DNA of 64,000 nt from Mesorhizobium erdmanii USDA 3471 (GCF_000472705.1 NZ_AXAE01000015.1:173879-237878), one strand, 5' to 3'. Shown: positions 46,813 to 56,983, counted from the first letter of the stretch. Notes: a model not told the origin generated them from the sequence alone. Made by a program: numbers and translations.

Positions 46813-47238
46813 ATGGACCGCACAGCAAACGCCGTCTGGAAAGGCAATCTGAAAGAAGGCAAGGGCACGCTCGACAGCCAGAGCGGCACCCTGAAAGGCA
46901 CGCCCTATTCGTTCAAGGCGCGCTTCGAGGATGAAAGCGGCAAATCCGGCACCAATCCGGAAGAGCTGATCGCGGCCGCGCATGCCGGCTGCTACGCCAT
47001 GCAGCTGTCGCACTTCCTGGCCGAGAACGGCACGCCCGCCGCCGAACTCGACGCCAAGGCCGTGGTGACCTTAGTGCCAGGCACCGGCATCACCGGCAGC
47101 GCCATCACGCTGGTCGGCAAGGTTCCGGGCATCGACGCGGCGAAGTTCAAGGAATTGGCCGAGAAAGCCAAGGCCGAATGCCCGGTGTCGAAAGCGCTCG
47201 GCGCCATCAAGGTTTCACTCGACGCGAAGCTGGGGTGA
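46813..47238 (+). CDS. OsmC family peroxiredoxin
   Basis: A 141-residue thiol peroxidase of the OsmC group with catalytic Cys60 (A-H-A-G-C-Y-A-M-Q) and Cys123 (A-E-C-P-V-S-K-A). OsmC enzymes reduce organic hydroperoxides using a dihydrolipoyl donor. ATG follows aaggagg. It is monocistronic. A second OsmC/Ohr-fold enzyme is at 63174. Confidence 0.92.
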   Translation: MDRTANAVWKGNLKEGKGTLDSQSGTLKGTPYSFKARFEDESGKSGTNPEELIAAAHAGCYAMQLSHFLAENGTPAAELDAKAVVTLVPGTGITGSAITLVGKVPGIDAAKFKELAEKAKAECPVSKALGAIKVSLDAKLG

Positions 47239-47269
47239 TCGGTGGTTTATTGACAAGCCGCGTTCCGTC

Positions 47270-47428
47270 GCGCCCCCCTCTGCCCTGCCGGGCATCTCCC
47301 CCACGAGGGGGGAGATCGGCAGCTTCGCCGTCCGGCCTCTTCTGCGACGTTGAAAATTGGCGAAAGCCGGCGTGACATCCAATCTCCCCCCTTGTGGGGG
47401 AGATGTCCGGCAGGGCAGAGGGGGGCGC
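47270..47428. repeat. family A palindromic repeat, large inverted pair
   Basis: The left arm (gcgcccccctctgccctgcc... ctcccccacgagg, 47270-47316) and right arm (ctccccccttgtggggg... ggcagggcagaggggggcgc, 47380-47428) are near-perfect complements around a 63-bp centre. It fills the gap between the convergent OsmC and YceH genes. Partial copies are at 50230-50315 and 61590-61637. Confidence 0.8.
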
Positions 47429-47452
47429 TGTCCCGCCAACGTCTCTGGTGAG

Positions 47453-48082
47453 TTACCCGCCCAGCGCTTCGATCTTCGCCCGTAGCGCGGCAACCTCTTC
47501 TTCCAGCGCCTGCACGCGCGCTTCGAGATCGGAGGAAGGCATCGATATCGCGCTCCGTTGAACCGAAAGCGCCGCAACGTCCACCGGCCCGCTCAACAGA
47601 TGCACGTAGCGGTCCTCGCGCTGGCCCGGTCCTCGCGCAATTTCCTGGATCAGCGGCGGCCGGCGGCCGATCAGCATGTCGAGTTCAGCGCGTAAATCCT
47701 CGATCGACGAAAACCGCGCCATGCGCTCGCTTCGCGCCAACAATTCATGGGCCGTCTGCGGCCCGCGCAACAGGAGCAGGCCGATGAGGGCGGTCTGCGG
47801 CGTGGTAAGCGAAAAGCGCTGTGCCATCTGATGCTCGTAGCGCTCGACGCGCGACCCGAACATCTGCCGCACCAGCCCCTTCTGCTCGAGCAGCTTCAGC
47901 CCCCGGTGCACCTCGGTCTGTTCCAGCGCCATCACCGGCTCGCGCGCCGTCTTCTGGTTGGCGGCGGCAAGTGCTGCGTTGAGCGTCAGCGGATAGACAT
48001 CCGGCGTCAGCTCCTTCTTCTCGATCAGGCAACCGAGCACGCGCGCTTCGACGGGACTAAGGATAGGAAGGTCGTCGCTCAT
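47453..48082 (-). CDS. YceH family protein (DUF480)
   Basis: A 209-residue protein with two winged-helix domains (start [22 protein letters not shown] motif) and a C-terminal coiled-coil ([15 protein letters not shown]). Members are conserved in proteobacteria; the role is not settled. Length fits the family. 249 bp downstream of its start on the same strand as the sulfatase, no gene is seen. Confidence 0.88.
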   Translation of the reverse strand: MSDDLPILSPVEARVLGCLIEKKELTPDVYPLTLNAALAAANQKTAREPVMALEQTEVHRGLKLLEQKGLVRQMFGSRVERYEHQMAQRFSLTTPQTALIGLLLLRGPQTAHELLARSERMARFSSIEDLRAELDMLIGRRPPLIQEIARGPGQREDRYVHLLSGPVDVAALSVQRSAISMPSSDLEARVQALEEEVAALRAKIEALGG

Positions 48083-48331
48083 GAAAGTTGTTCAGCCTCC
48101 CGGCGGTAAAACGCGGTTGCAAGGGCATGTTTTCCGCCTGGCCGGCCTCATCCCTGACCGCCGCGGCAAGATTCATTGCATGGTGACCATAGCGCGGTTC
48201 GAGGTAGCGAGCGATTGCGGTCCGGACTAGACCAGAGCCCATTCCGGTGTCTGGCTTTTCTGCTCGATCAGGTCACGGATTTCAAGGCGCGATCTGGCAT
48301 CCAACCTATGCAATGGGTCACACGCTGGCAT

Positions 48332-50049
48332 CTAATCCAACTCGACTTTGGCCGCCACGTCCGTCCGTGACGGTTTCAGCTTCCAGAACGATCTGACGAG
48401 CACATCTTCGGCATAGATCGCCTCGTCGAACCGGGCTTGTCCAAACACTTCCGCCAGCGTCGGGCGATCCCCGAGTAGCGAGACCCCGAAGGCAGCCTGA
48501 TCGTTCGCCAGCGGCACGCCCAGCGCGTCAAGGATAGTGGGAAATATGTCAATCGTCCCCGAGAGCCCGGTATACGCTTTTGAGGGAATGCCGTCCCCCG
48601 ACAGGGAGAAAAAATTACGTCGGTCGTACTTGTTCAGACGATCCGTCACAGTGCTCGGCGCGCTAAGGTGGTCGCTTTGCAACGCCAGAACTGTGTTTGC
48701 CATCAGACCTTCGGCCTCGGCTTCGTGGATGAAGTCCGCGATGAGCATGTTCGTGCATTTCACGGCATGGAGGATGTTGGGGGTCTGTCGGGGAAGTCCC
48801 GTCATGCCGATGCATTTGTCGGTCAGGTAGCCATCAATCGCATGACCGCCGCTGACGGCGATCGTCAGCGAGAACGGTCTGCCGTCTTGCTGCGCGCGCC
48901 TCAAAACGTCGAGGCTCATATCGAGTACCTGGGCGTCGTCGGCGCCGAATGAGCTGCCAGGCCCGCCGACGGCGGCCACCACCTCGGCTGCCCCCATAAT
49001 CGACGAGTAGCCATGCGACGCATAGAATGCACCCTGACCGGTAAAGCCGAGCGGCCAACCCGAAATGAAGTTCTGCCGATAGCCTCGTGCCTTTAGAACG
49101 TCGCCCAGGCATGTCAGGCCTGGCAGGAATTGCGAATTCTCCTCCAGATATTGGCGCGTTGTGAAATAAGTCATCAGCAACGGCGTTCCGCAGTTCGCCG
49201 CCACCATCCCGGCCATGGAATTGTTGGTGTAGGCAAGTTGCACCATGTTCGTCGCCGAAAGGCCGCCCTTGTCGATTCGAGCAGCGGATCCATGACGTCG
49301 CCGAACTCCGCCTTGTCCATGTAAGTTCGCTCGGCGCTCTCGATGAAGATGTGAACGAGGTTCTTTGGCGCGCCCGCCACGGCCTCCGGTCTTGTTAACG
49401 CAGTGATGTCGACGAACCGTGTGGATAGAAAATCATGCAACGGGTTGGGATACATCGCTGCGGAGATCGGACGCGTGAGCATCGGGTTAGCCGCCAGGAA
49501 GAACGTCATCAAGGCGACATCCAATCCTCTGGTCAGCGTGCCGCGCGCCTTCAACGCGCCAAGGCCGACGAGGACGACCACAATGACCAGTATCGTGCCT
49601 CCGGTATGTAGCAGATACTCAAAGACGACAGCGGGCGTCAGGATGCCCGCATCGACATGCATGAACATCGCACCCCAGTCAAAATAGCCGAAGACATTTT
49701 CGAGATAGACATAGACGAGGAATAAAAGGCCGGGGAACAGCGAGAAATAGAGCCTGAACCGCCCGCTTTCCCGCCCATCCGCCTTCTTGTCCCGGAAGCC
49801 GTCAAGCAAGAGAAGCGCGATCAAAATGCCCAGGCCGAGAGCGGCAACAAACCTCTTTTCCTGCAAATGGATCAGTGACACCAGCCAGGTCAGCGACCCC
49901 ACTGTTGTGGAGCTGATCAATAGCCCGGATACTGTGTAACGATTTATGATGACGCAGCGCATCACTTTGCTCTCAAGCGACAAACTCGAAAGTGGATATC
50001 GAGAATCACTTAAAGCTATACTAAAGAAATGCTGCACGATCTCGTGCAT
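48332..50049 (-). pseudogene. frameshifted sulfatase/LTA-synthase-like membrane protein
   Basis: Two overlapping frames make one gene. The upstream part (50049 to about 49260) gives about five N-terminal membrane helices and the start of the sulfatase domain. The downstream part (to 48332) continues with N-M-V-Q-L-A-Y-T-N-N-S-M-A-G-M-V-A-A-N-C-G-T-P and the later metal-site stretch L-A-L-Q-S-D-H-L-S-A. Restoring one base near 49268-49275 (a short A run in gaatcgacaag) joins them to about 590 residues. The 5' half is AT-richer than its neighbours, suggesting transfer. It is either inactivated or a sequencing error. The family modifies lipids or glycans with phosphoglycerol-type groups. Confidence 0.75.
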
Positions 50050-50229
50050 CAGGCAATCAATTACTTGCAGTACTGCTAATATAGGATCGTCGAAAAGGCC
50101 TCAGCCGGGGCGAATGGTATGTTTGAAACAGCGGTTAGGGCTCGGCGCGCCGGCAATTCACGAGCGGTCGACGCCCCACCCCAATCAGAGCAGACCAGGC
50201 AAGGCGACAGCGCCTCATGCTTCACCTTG

Positions 50230-50315
50230 GCGACTGGCGAAAGCCGCAATGACAGCCAAATCTCCTCCTTGTGGGGGAGATGTCCGGCAGGACAGAGAGG
50301 AGCGCGAAGGATCTC
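50230..50315. repeat. family A palindromic repeat, half copy
   Basis: A half copy of the element at 47270-47428: ggcgaaagccgcaatgacag then ctccttgtgggggagatgtc and ggcaggacagagaggagcgc. It occupies the 291-bp gap before sdhB's end, where no gene is seen. Confidence 0.7.
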
Positions 50316-50340
50316 GGCCTGAGAATGTTAAGCGGCAGGC

Positions 50341-51120
50341 CTAGACCCGCCGCTCCACCATCATCTTCTTGATCTCGGCAATCGCCTTGGCCGGATTGAG
50401 GCCCTTGGGGCAGGTCTGCGCGCAGTTCATGATCGTGTGGCAGCGATAGAGCCGGAACGGATCTTCGAGATTGTCGAGCCGCTCGCCCTTGGCCTCGTCG
50501 CGGCTGTCGATCAGCCAGCGATAGGCCTGCAGCAGCGTCGCCGGGCCTAGATAGCGGTCGCCGTTCCACCAGTAGCTTGGACACGAGGTCGAGCAGCAGG
50601 CGCACAATATGCACTCATAGAGCCCATCGAGCTTCTCGCGGTCTTCATGGCTCTGCAACCATTCCTTGGCCGGCGTCGGCGAGACCGTCTGCAGCCAGGG
50701 CTGGATCGAGGCGTGCTGGGCATAGAAATTGGTGAGGTCGGGCACCAGGTCCTTGACCACCTGCATATGCGGCAGCGGATAGACTTTGACAGCGCCCGAA
50801 ATGTCGTCGCAGCCCTTGGTGCAGGCCAGCGTATTGGAGCCGTCGATGTTCATGGCGCAGGAGCCGCAAATGCCTTCACGACAGGAGCGGCGCAAGGCCA
50901 GCGTCGGGTCGATCTTGTTCTTGATCCAGAGCAGCGCGTCGAGCACCATCGGCCCGCAATCGTCCATGTCGACGAAATAGGTGTCGATGCGCGGGTTCTC
51001 GTCATCGTCCGGCGACCAGCGGTAGATGCGGTATTCGCGCAAATTGGTGGCGCCTTCCGGCTTCGGCCAGGTCTTGCCCTGCTGGATCTTCGAGTTCTTG
51101 GGGAGCGTCAGTTCGACCAT
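50341..51120 (-). CDS. sdhB: succinate dehydrogenase iron-sulfur subunit
   Basis: A 259-residue subunit of complex II carrying [2Fe-2S] (C-R-E-G-I-C-G-S-C), [4Fe-4S] ([12 protein letters not shown]) and [3Fe-4S] ([12 protein letters not shown]) clusters. It passes electrons from SdhA to ubiquinone. Its ATG shares a base with the stop of the inserted small gene. Last gene of the operon. Confidence 0.97.
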   Translation of the reverse strand: MVELTLPKNSKIQQGKTWPKPEGATNLREYRIYRWSPDDDENPRIDTYFVDMDDCGPMVLDALLWIKNKIDPTLALRRSCREGICGSCAMNIDGSNTLACTKGCDDISGAVKVYPLPHMQVVKDLVPDLTNFYAQHASIQPWLQTVSPTPAKEWLQSHEDREKLDGLYECILCACCSTSCPSYWWNGDRYLGPATLLQAYRWLIDSRDEAKGERLDNLEDPFRLYRCHTIMNCAQTCPKGLNPAKAIAEIKKMMVERRV

Positions 51121-51557
51121 TACCTCAGGTCCTTTCGGATGACGAGCTTCAGCCCGGACCAGATTTCATTGATGGCGGCGACCTTGACGTCGACAAGGTC
51201 GCGCTTGAGCGCTGGCGCGCGCACGACACCTTCGGTGACATCGGTCGGAACTTTCGAGGCCATCTTCGGCCAGGACACCCAGACCATGCCGTCTCGCTTG
51301 ATCGCCGCCTCGACATCGCCGAGGCGATCCTCGATCTCGGCGCGCTGCCTGGTGAAGGCGTGGACGGCATCGTATTTTTGATGGCTGCCCGAAATGCCGG
51401 ACCAATCGGCCAGCCGGTCGACTTCGGCAAAGGCCACGGCCTCCGTCAGGTCGTCGAGCTCCGCCGGCAGCGCGATGAAGGCGGCGACCATGCCATCCTT
51501 CAGGCCAAACTTGGCCGGAAGGGGCGTGCCGGAATATCCCGTCGCCGCCATGGCCAT
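51120..51557 (-). CDS. small protein in sdh operon (DUF3052-like)
   Basis: A 145-residue soluble protein between sdhA and sdhB, start [19 protein letters not shown], ending [14 protein letters not shown]. The pattern resembles DUF3052. It is 2 bp from sdhA and overlaps sdhB by 1 bp, so it is made with the complex. No cofactor motif is seen. A role in complex II assembly or control is possible but not shown. Confidence 0.75.
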   Translation of the reverse strand: MAMAATGYSGTPLPAKFGLKDGMVAAFIALPAELDDLTEAVAFAEVDRLADWSGISGSHQKYDAVHAFTRQRAEIEDRLGDVEAAIKRDGMVWVSWPKMASKVPTDVTEGVVRAPALKRDLVDVKVAAINEIWSGLKLVIRKDLR

Positions 51558-51559
51558 CG

Positions 51560-53395
51560 TCAGTACACCCTGGCCTTCGGCGCGATCTTGGCGAGACTGA
51601 TGCCGCCGTCCTTTTCGGCCAGCAGTGGCTCGGTGTGCACGGGCCGGTAAGAGAGCGTCACCTTGCCGTCTTCGCTCAGCCGCGCCAGCGTGTGCTTGCG
51701 CCAGTTGGTGTCGTCGCGCGCCGAAAAATCCTCGCGCGCATGGGCCCCCCGGCTCTCCTTGCGAGCCTCGGCGCCGTAGACCGTGGTGATGGCGTTGGCC
51801 ATCAGGTTTTCCAGCTCCAGGGTTTCGACCAGGTCGGAATTCCAGATCATCGATCGGTCGGAGACTTTTAGATCCTTGAGTTCGCCCCAGAGTTCCGAAA
51901 TGCGCTTGCAGCCGTTCTCGAGCGATTCCTGTGTGCGGAACACGGCGGCGTCTTCCTGCATCGCCTTCTGCATCTTTTCGCGCAAGCTGGCCGTCGGCGT
52001 CGAGCCATTGGCGTGGCGCAGCCGGTCGAAGCGGTCCATGATCTTTTCCACCGAGGCCTCGTTGGGCGAAGGGATCGGCTCCTTGCGGTCGATGACCTGG
52101 CCGGCGCGGATCGCCGCCGCGCGGCCGAACACCACCAGGTCGATCAGCGAGTTCGAGCCAAGTCGGTTGGCGCCGTGCACCGAGGCGCAGCCAGCCTCGC
52201 CGACCGCCATCAGGCCGGGCGACACCTTGTCCGGGTTTTCCGCCGTCGGGTTCAGCACCTCGCCCCAGTAATTGGTCGGTACGCCGCCCATATTGTAATG
52301 CACGGTCGGCAGCACCGGGATCGGCTCCTTGGTCAGGTCGACGCCGGCGAAGATCTTGGCCGATTCCGAAATGCCGGGCAGCCGCTCATGCAGCACCGCC
52401 GGGTCGAGATGGTCGAGATGCAGGAAGATGTGGTCCTTCTTCTTGCCGACGCCGCGGCCTTCCCGGATCTCCAGCGTCATGCAGCGCGAAACGACATCGC
52501 GCGAGGCAAGGTCCTTGGCCGACGGCGCGTAGCGCTCCATGAAGCGCTCGCCTTCGGAATTGACGAGATAGCCGCCCTCGCCGCGCGCGCCTTCGGTGAT
52601 CAGGCAGCCGGCGCCGTAGATGCCGGTCGGGTGGAACTGCACGAATTCCATGTCCTGCAGCGGGAACCCTGCCCGCGCCGCCATGCCGCCGCCGTCGCCG
52701 GTGCAGGTGTGCGCGGACGTCGCCGAGAAATAGGCGCGGCCATAGCCGCCCGTCGCCAGCACCACCATCTTGGCCGAGAAGCGGTGGATGGTGCCGTCGT
52801 CGAGGTTCCAGGCGACGACGCCGGTGCAGGTGCCGTCCGGCTCCATGATCAGGTCGAGCGCGAAATACTCGATGAAGAACTGGGCGTTGTTCTTCAGCGA
52901 CTGGCCATAGAGCGTGTGCAGGATGGCGTGGCCGGTGCGGTCGGCGGCGGCGCAGGTGCGCTGCACCGGCGGGCCATCGCCATAGTTCATCATGTGGCCG
53001 CCGAACGGCCGCTGGTAGATCTTGCCCTCTTCGGTGCGCGAGAACGGCACGCCGTAATGCTCGAGTTCGTAGACCGCGGCCGGCGCCTCGCGCACCAGAT
53101 ACTCCATGGCGTCGACATCGCCCAGCCAGTCCGAGCCCTTGACGGTATCGTACATATGCCACTGCCAGGAATCCGGGCCCATATTGGACAGCGAGGCGGC
53201 GATGCCGCCTTGCGCGGCCACCGTGTGCGAGCGGGTCGGGAACACCTTGGTGATGCACGCGGTGCGCAGGCCCTGTTCGGCCATGCCGAGGGTAGCGCGC
53301 AGGCCGGCACCGCCGGCGCCGACGACGACCACGTCGAACTTGTGGTCGACAAAATTATAGCCTGCCGTGTTGGCTGATTTCGCGTCCTTGGCCAA
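51560..53395 (-). CDS. sdhA: succinate dehydrogenase flavoprotein subunit
   Basis: A 611-residue FAD subunit oxidising succinate to fumarate. Motifs: [11 protein letters not shown] near the start, the FAD-linked histidine in [10 protein letters not shown], the H-P-T-G-I-Y substrate segment and the active Arg in a late G-A-N-R-L-G-S-N-S. Length is typical. One base separates it from sdhD. Confidence 0.97.
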   Translation of the reverse strand: MAKDAKSANTAGYNFVDHKFDVVVVGAGGAGLRATLGMAEQGLRTACITKVFPTRSHTVAAQGGIAASLSNMGPDSWQWHMYDTVKGSDWLGDVDAMEYLVREAPAAVYELEHYGVPFSRTEEGKIYQRPFGGHMMNYGDGPPVQRTCAAADRTGHAILHTLYGQSLKNNAQFFIEYFALDLIMEPDGTCTGVVAWNLDDGTIHRFSAKMVVLATGGYGRAYFSATSAHTCTGDGGGMAARAGFPLQDMEFVQFHPTGIYGAGCLITEGARGEGGYLVNSEGERFMERYAPSAKDLASRDVVSRCMTLEIREGRGVGKKKDHIFLHLDHLDPAVLHERLPGISESAKIFAGVDLTKEPIPVLPTVHYNMGGVPTNYWGEVLNPTAENPDKVSPGLMAVGEAGCASVHGANRLGSNSLIDLVVFGRAAAIRAGQVIDRKEPIPSPNEASVEKIMDRFDRLRHANGSTPTASLREKMQKAMQEDAAVFRTQESLENGCKRISELWGELKDLKVSDRSMIWNSDLVETLELENLMANAITTVYGAEARKESRGAHAREDFSARDDTNWRKHTLARLSEDGKVTLSYRPVHTEPLLAEKDGGISLAKIAPKARVY

Positions 53396-53396
53396 C

Positions 53397-53795
53397 TCAG
53401 CCTCCGAATGCCAGCTTGAGCAGGGCGAAGATCGAGGCGACGCCGACCGCTACCGTGAAAAATGTGTTGAGCGCGATGAGCGCCAGCTTCATGCCTTCGC
53501 CATGCACGTAGTCCTCGATGATCACCTGCATGCCGAGCCGCATATGGTAGAGCCCCGAGACCAGCACCAGGGTCATCACCAGCGCCACGAACGGATTGGC
53601 AAGCGCTGCCCGAACCTCGGTATAGCCAGCGCCGTTGAGCGCGATCAGGAAACCGACGAAGAATAGCGTCAGCGGAATGTTGGCGAGCGCCGTCAGCCGC
53701 TGGCGCCAGAAATGCTGCGTGCCCTCCCGGGCCGAGCCGAGGCCGCGGACCCTCGCCAGCGGCGTGCGCATGTCGGTGTTGTTCTTGCCGCTCAT
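53397..53795 (-). CDS. sdhD: succinate dehydrogenase membrane anchor
   Basis: A 132-residue anchor with three membrane helices. The heme/quinone segment is [22 protein letters not shown] at 53795 is 2 bp after sdhC; an in-frame start far upstream lies within sdhC and is rejected. Confidence 0.92.
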   Translation of the reverse strand: MSGKNNTDMRTPLARVRGLGSAREGTQHFWRQRLTALANIPLTLFFVGFLIALNGAGYTEVRAALANPFVALVMTLVLVSGLYHMRLGMQVIIEDYVHGEGMKLALIALNTFFTVAVGVASIFALLKLAFGG

Positions 53796-53797
53796 GA

Positions 53798-54217
53798 TCA
53801 GTGTCCCCGCGCCATATAGCCGGCGATCCAGATCAGCAGTGTGAGCAGGATCGAGCCGGCCAGCGTCGCCCAGGCGATCTTCGAGGCTGTGTGCTTTTCG
53901 AGGCCGGCGCCCGTATCCCAGACCAGGTGGCGCACGCCACCCAGCATGTGGTGCATCAATGCCCAGGTGTAACCGAACAGGATGAGCCGGCCGAGCCAGG
54001 TGCCGAAAGCCCAGTTGACCCAATCGAAAGCGCCTTGCGAGCTTGCCGCCGCCATCAGCCAGACCGCGACCAGCAGCGTACCGAAATACAGCGCTCCGCC
54101 AGTGATGCGATGGATGATCGACATCGTCATGGTGATCGGCGGCCGGTAGATCGTCAGGTGCGGCGAGAGCGGCCGTTCACGTCCGGCGAATTCGCGGGTG
54201 GCTGGTGATTTGCTCAT
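53798..54217 (-). CDS. sdhC: succinate dehydrogenase cytochrome b556 subunit
   Basis: A 139-residue membrane subunit, start of the operon. It has [12 protein letters not shown] at the N terminus, H-R-I-T-G at the quinone site and heme-ligand region [11 protein letters not shown]. Three helices. Upstream is a 259-bp region with a perfect 15-bp palindrome. Confidence 0.93.
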   Translation of the reverse strand: MSKSPATREFAGRERPLSPHLTIYRPPITMTMSIIHRITGGALYFGTLLVAVWLMAAASSQGAFDWVNWAFGTWLGRLILFGYTWALMHHMLGGVRHLVWDTGAGLEKHTASKIAWATLAGSILLTLLIWIAGYMARGH

Positions 54218-54354
54218 GGCTCCCCCAGGTTCGGCGTCTCTGGCGCCGCGGGTGGAAATGCGGCATCGCCGCTTCCGGTTGCGACTTCGGACAGCCGGTT
54301 TCTAATGCTCTTTTTGCACCGCGTCAAAGCCAGAAAACCGTTTCGAAAACGTAA

Positions 54355-54369
54355 TTTAGTCTGACTAAA
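54355..54369. promoter_or_regulatory. perfect palindrome upstream of sdhC
   Basis: TTTAGTCTGACTAAA is a perfect 7-1-7 palindrome 138 bp before the sdhC start. It looks like a dimeric regulator site; it resembles iron-responsive (Irr/IscR-type) sites only loosely, so the regulator is unknown. Confidence 0.5.
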
Positions 54370-54476
54370 AGGCGGGGCGGGCCTTCAATCGATTAGGGGT
54401 GGAGGACCCAAAGCCGGCTCGATATCGCTGCAGTGCAGCATGTCTGGTCCACAGCCCGGTTGTGGCGGGTTTCGCG

Positions 54477-54908
54477 CTATCGCTTGCAGGTGCGCGGCGT
54501 CGAGCCCCTCTTCATCACCAGCGCCTCACGCCCGTCGATCACGATTGCGTTATGCGTGGCTGCCTCCTGATAGCGGCTGGACTGGTTGGCGGGCGATGCC
54601 ACAAACTCTTCGGTCGCGCCATCCGGCTCGATCACCCGCAACGACGAGCCGAGATTCTGAATGGTAATCGCGCTGCCGTTGCCGCATCCATAAGTTGCCG
54701 TTCCCACGGCCGATCGCGGCGCGGTGAGATCTGTGATGATCTTGTTGGTCGCCGGTGCCGGGGGCGCCGCCGCGGCTGCGATGGACTGCTGAGCCGGCGC
54801 CGACGGGGCGGTGTTGGCCACCTTCGGCGTGCCATCCTGCGGCACGCAGGCAGCAACGGTAACGAGCAACGGAAAAACGGACACAAAAGCCGTCCGGCGT
54901 AACGCCAT
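54477..54908 (-). CDS. MliC-like lipoprotein
   Basis: A 143-residue lipoprotein: signal ending L-L-V-T-V-A-A-C with lipobox cysteine, an Ala/Pro-rich linker, then an MliC-like domain with Y-G-C-G-N-G-S-A-I-T-I and a final T-C-K-R; the two cysteines probably bond. MliC proteins inhibit C-type lysozyme. ATG follows ggaggac. Confidence 0.75.
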   Translation of the reverse strand: MALRRTAFVSVFPLLVTVAACVPQDGTPKVANTAPSAPAQQSIAAAAAPPAPATNKIITDLTAPRSAVGTATYGCGNGSAITIQNLGSSLRVIEPDGATEEFVASPANQSSRYQEAATHNAIVIDGREALVMKRGSTPRTCKR

Positions 54909-55225
54909 ATGCTGTCCTCCCCCACGGCAACTAGCCACGATGACGCGCCAAGATCAAGATTGCTGCGGCGTTACCCTTGGATCCGTTCGATGCCGGCCGC
55001 GATGGTGCGGCCAAGCATGGCCGAATGATGGCCAACGGGGTTTTCCCTCCAATCGGAAATTAACCATGTTTGACGAGACATCGCCGCGCTGGCGGGCCAG
55101 CCTCTTAACAAAGGTTAAGAAAAGGTTAATTTCTGATTCGAGGAGGCGTGCATGCCGCCCGGAGCCGCGCCAGCGGTTTCAGTCGACGACATGCATTCCG
55201 TCAGACCTCTAACCTGGAGGACGCC
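54909..55225. other. 317-bp divergent region between MliC-like and exported protein genes
   Basis: No gene is seen. It holds three TTAA motifs forming CtrA-like spacing at 55105-55129, a GANTC site (gattc) just after and the ribosome site of the exported protein gene. Confidence 0.6.
55115..55129 (+). promoter_or_regulatory. CtrA-like site
   Basis: TTAAGAAAAGGTTAA has the TTAA-N7-TTAA spacing of CtrA sites, preceded 6 bp upstream by another TTAA. The final C of the consensus is missing. It lies about 97 bp before the exported protein start. Confidence 0.35.
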
Positions 55226-55588
55226 ATGCGTTCCAAGTCGAGCAATTCGCGCCTGGCGGCGCTGGCACTGACCGCACTGGCCACGGGGTTCGCCGCCCCG
55301 GCGTTGGCCGACGGGCGCCATCAGGATCGCGTCTACGCCGATTCCTTCGGCAATCTCGTCATCGACAGTGCCGCCGGCTACAAGCGTATCATCGTCGGCG
55401 AAGGCAAGTTGGCCAAGCAACTGTCCGACTACACCAGCGCCGGCCAGCCCAAGGTGATCTACCAGAACGAGGCCGACGAGGTCTCGGGTTACAGCGATTG
55501 CTACCGCCCGCCGGTCTTCGTCAAAGGCCGCAGCTACATGTACGGGCTGTCCGACGGCGAAATGCCCGAACTCAGCCCCTGCCGCTAG
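55226..55588 (+). CDS. exported protein, unknown function
   Basis: A 120-residue protein with a signal peptide (N-S-R-L-A-A-L-A-L-T-A-L-A-T-G-F-A) ending A-P-A-L-A-D-G. The mature part has D-S-A-A-G-Y-K-R-I-I-V-G-E-G and two cysteines (S-D-C-Y-R-P and final S-P-C-R). ATG follows ctggagg. No family is recognised; it looks periplasmic. The stop is inside a family C repeat. Confidence 0.78.
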   Translation: MRSKSSNSRLAALALTALATGFAAPALADGRHQDRVYADSFGNLVIDSAAGYKRIIVGEGKLAKQLSDYTSAGQPKVIYQNEADEVSGYSDCYRPPVFVKGRSYMYGLSDGEMPELSPCR

Positions 55589-55673
55589 AGCAATTCCAGG
55601 AAAAGTGTGTAACGGTTTTCCCGGGAGAAGCGCATGGCGCTTCCCCTTAGGAATTGCTTAAAAACAAAGAGTT
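55588..55673. repeat. family C dispersed palindromic repeat
   Basis: Core gagcaattccaggaaaagtg, ggttttcccgggagaagcgc, ccttaggaattgcttaaaa. Almost the same as the copy at 20464-20545. It is followed at once by a perfect 14-bp hairpin. Confidence 0.8.
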
Positions 55674-55712
55674 AGATCAGGATGACGATCCAACCAAACG
55701 TCATCCTGATCT
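55674..55712. terminator. hairpin overlapping a GGDEF gene end
   Basis: Perfect 14-bp arms agatcaggatgacg and cgtcatcctgatct flank an 11-bp loop. The right arm includes the stop codon of the GGDEF gene at 55701. It may end both convergent transcripts; there is no clear T-run. Confidence 0.55.
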
Positions 55713-56909
55713 GAAGTTGACGGCGATCGCGTTGGACGGCCATTCGCCTCCCGGCCCGGCTGAGATACGCACGCAGTCGCGCCCGGCATTCTTCGCCAGA
55801 TAAAGCGCCTCGTCCGCGCGCCGCATGAGATCGGCACTGGTTTCACTGGGATGAAGTTCGGCAACCCCGAAGCTCGCGGTGCAGCGATTGTCAGCCGGCA
55901 GTCCATCGATGGGCAACGCGCCGAAGGCGCTGCGCGTGCCTTCCGCGAACAGCCGGGCGGCGGCCAGATTGGTTCCCGGCAGAATGATGGCGAATTCCTC
56001 GCCGCCGATACGGCCCGCGACATGCCCGGTGGCGGCCCCTCGCAGGAAACCGGCAAAGGTCTCGATCACCCGGTCGCCGGAGGCGTGGCCGAAATTGTCG
56101 TTGATGCTTTTGAAATGATCGAGATCGGCGATGACCAGCGTGACCGGCGCGCCTTGCCGCAAGGCGCCAAGCACTGCCTGCTCGACCTCGCGCGTGAAGG
56201 CACCGCGATTGAGCAGTCCCGAGAGTGTATCGATCTCCGACTTCGAGGTCACTTCGGCCAACACCTCACGCACCAGGATGGCCAGCACCAGCAACGCCAC
56301 GGCCAGGGCAAAGACAGTGCCGAGCGATTGCGACACCAGCGCGTAGTTGCTTTGCAGATAGGCTTGCGGATTGGCGCCCCAGCCGCCGAGCGCATGCGCG
56401 ATGAACGGCTTGGAGGCGAATTGCACGCCGCTGGCGGCCAGCACCGCCATCAAGATGCGATCGAGCCGGCCACGCTTTTGCCTGGACGACCAGACGATGG
56501 CCAATCCGACGAATTGCATGATGGCATAGGGAAGCTGGTAGGCCATCATGCGGGCCAGTGACTGCCGCGGCAGGTCCTGTACGAAATAGACGGTGGTGGT
56601 GGCGGCGACCAAAAAGAGCAGCATCGGCGGCCATGGCGGCGCGACGCCGTATTTGCGGGCCAGTCCGGCATTGAAGGCCATGGTGGCGACTAGAAAGACC
56701 GCGAAGGCGGTAACCACCGGGATCCGGGCATCGGTGAAGACGGGAATGCTGAATTCGATCGCCGAATAGGCCATGCCCAGGACATAGCCTGACGCAAACC
56801 AGCGCGCCGGTGCGCGACCGACATCATGGAACGCGACCGCCAGGAAGGATGCCGTCAGCAGGCCGGCAACCGACAGGTTGATCAACAGGATGAAGTTGGC
56901 TCCGCTCAT
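55701..56909 (-). CDS. membrane GGDEF diguanylate cyclase
   Basis: A 402-residue protein: about seven membrane helices in residues 1-225, then a GGDEF domain with active site G-R-I-G-G-E-E-F-A-I. The inhibitory R-x-x-D site five residues upstream is absent (A-T-G-H there). It should make c-di-GMP without product inhibition at that site. It lies in tandem with a related gene 74 bp upstream. Confidence 0.9.
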   Translation of the reverse strand: MSGANFILLINLSVAGLLTASFLAVAFHDVGRAPARWFASGYVLGMAYSAIEFSIPVFTDARIPVVTAFAVFLVATMAFNAGLARKYGVAPPWPPMLLFLVAATTTVYFVQDLPRQSLARMMAYQLPYAIMQFVGLAIVWSSRQKRGRLDRILMAVLAASGVQFASKPFIAHALGGWGANPQAYLQSNYALVSQSLGTVFALAVALLVLAILVREVLAEVTSKSEIDTLSGLLNRGAFTREVEQAVLGALRQGAPVTLVIADLDHFKSINDNFGHASGDRVIETFAGFLRGAATGHVAGRIGGEEFAIILPGTNLAAARLFAEGTRSAFGALPIDGLPADNRCTASFGVAELHPSETSADLMRRADEALYLAKNAGRDCVRISAGPGGEWPSNAIAVNFRSG

Positions 56910-56983
56910 CTCTTTCCACGACCTACGCCCGAGCTAAACATCGACGGGCGAAAAAGACGTTAACGTGAGTTTGGATACACGCC

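Noticed and set aside
47270..47428. CRISPR array
   Set aside because: Only two arms in inverted orientation; no regular direct repeats and spacers occur here or elsewhere in the window.
48057..48242. 61-codon frame upstream of the YceH gene
   Set aside because: It overlaps the YceH start, has no ribosome site and no recognisable family.
52013..53377. 454-codon open frame opposite sdhA
   Set aside because: Antisense shadow; sdhA is certain and the shadow product is His/Arg/Ala-rich without motifs.
54355..54369. Irr or RirA box
   Set aside because: Symmetry is perfect but bases do not match the Irr or RirA consensus well enough to name it.
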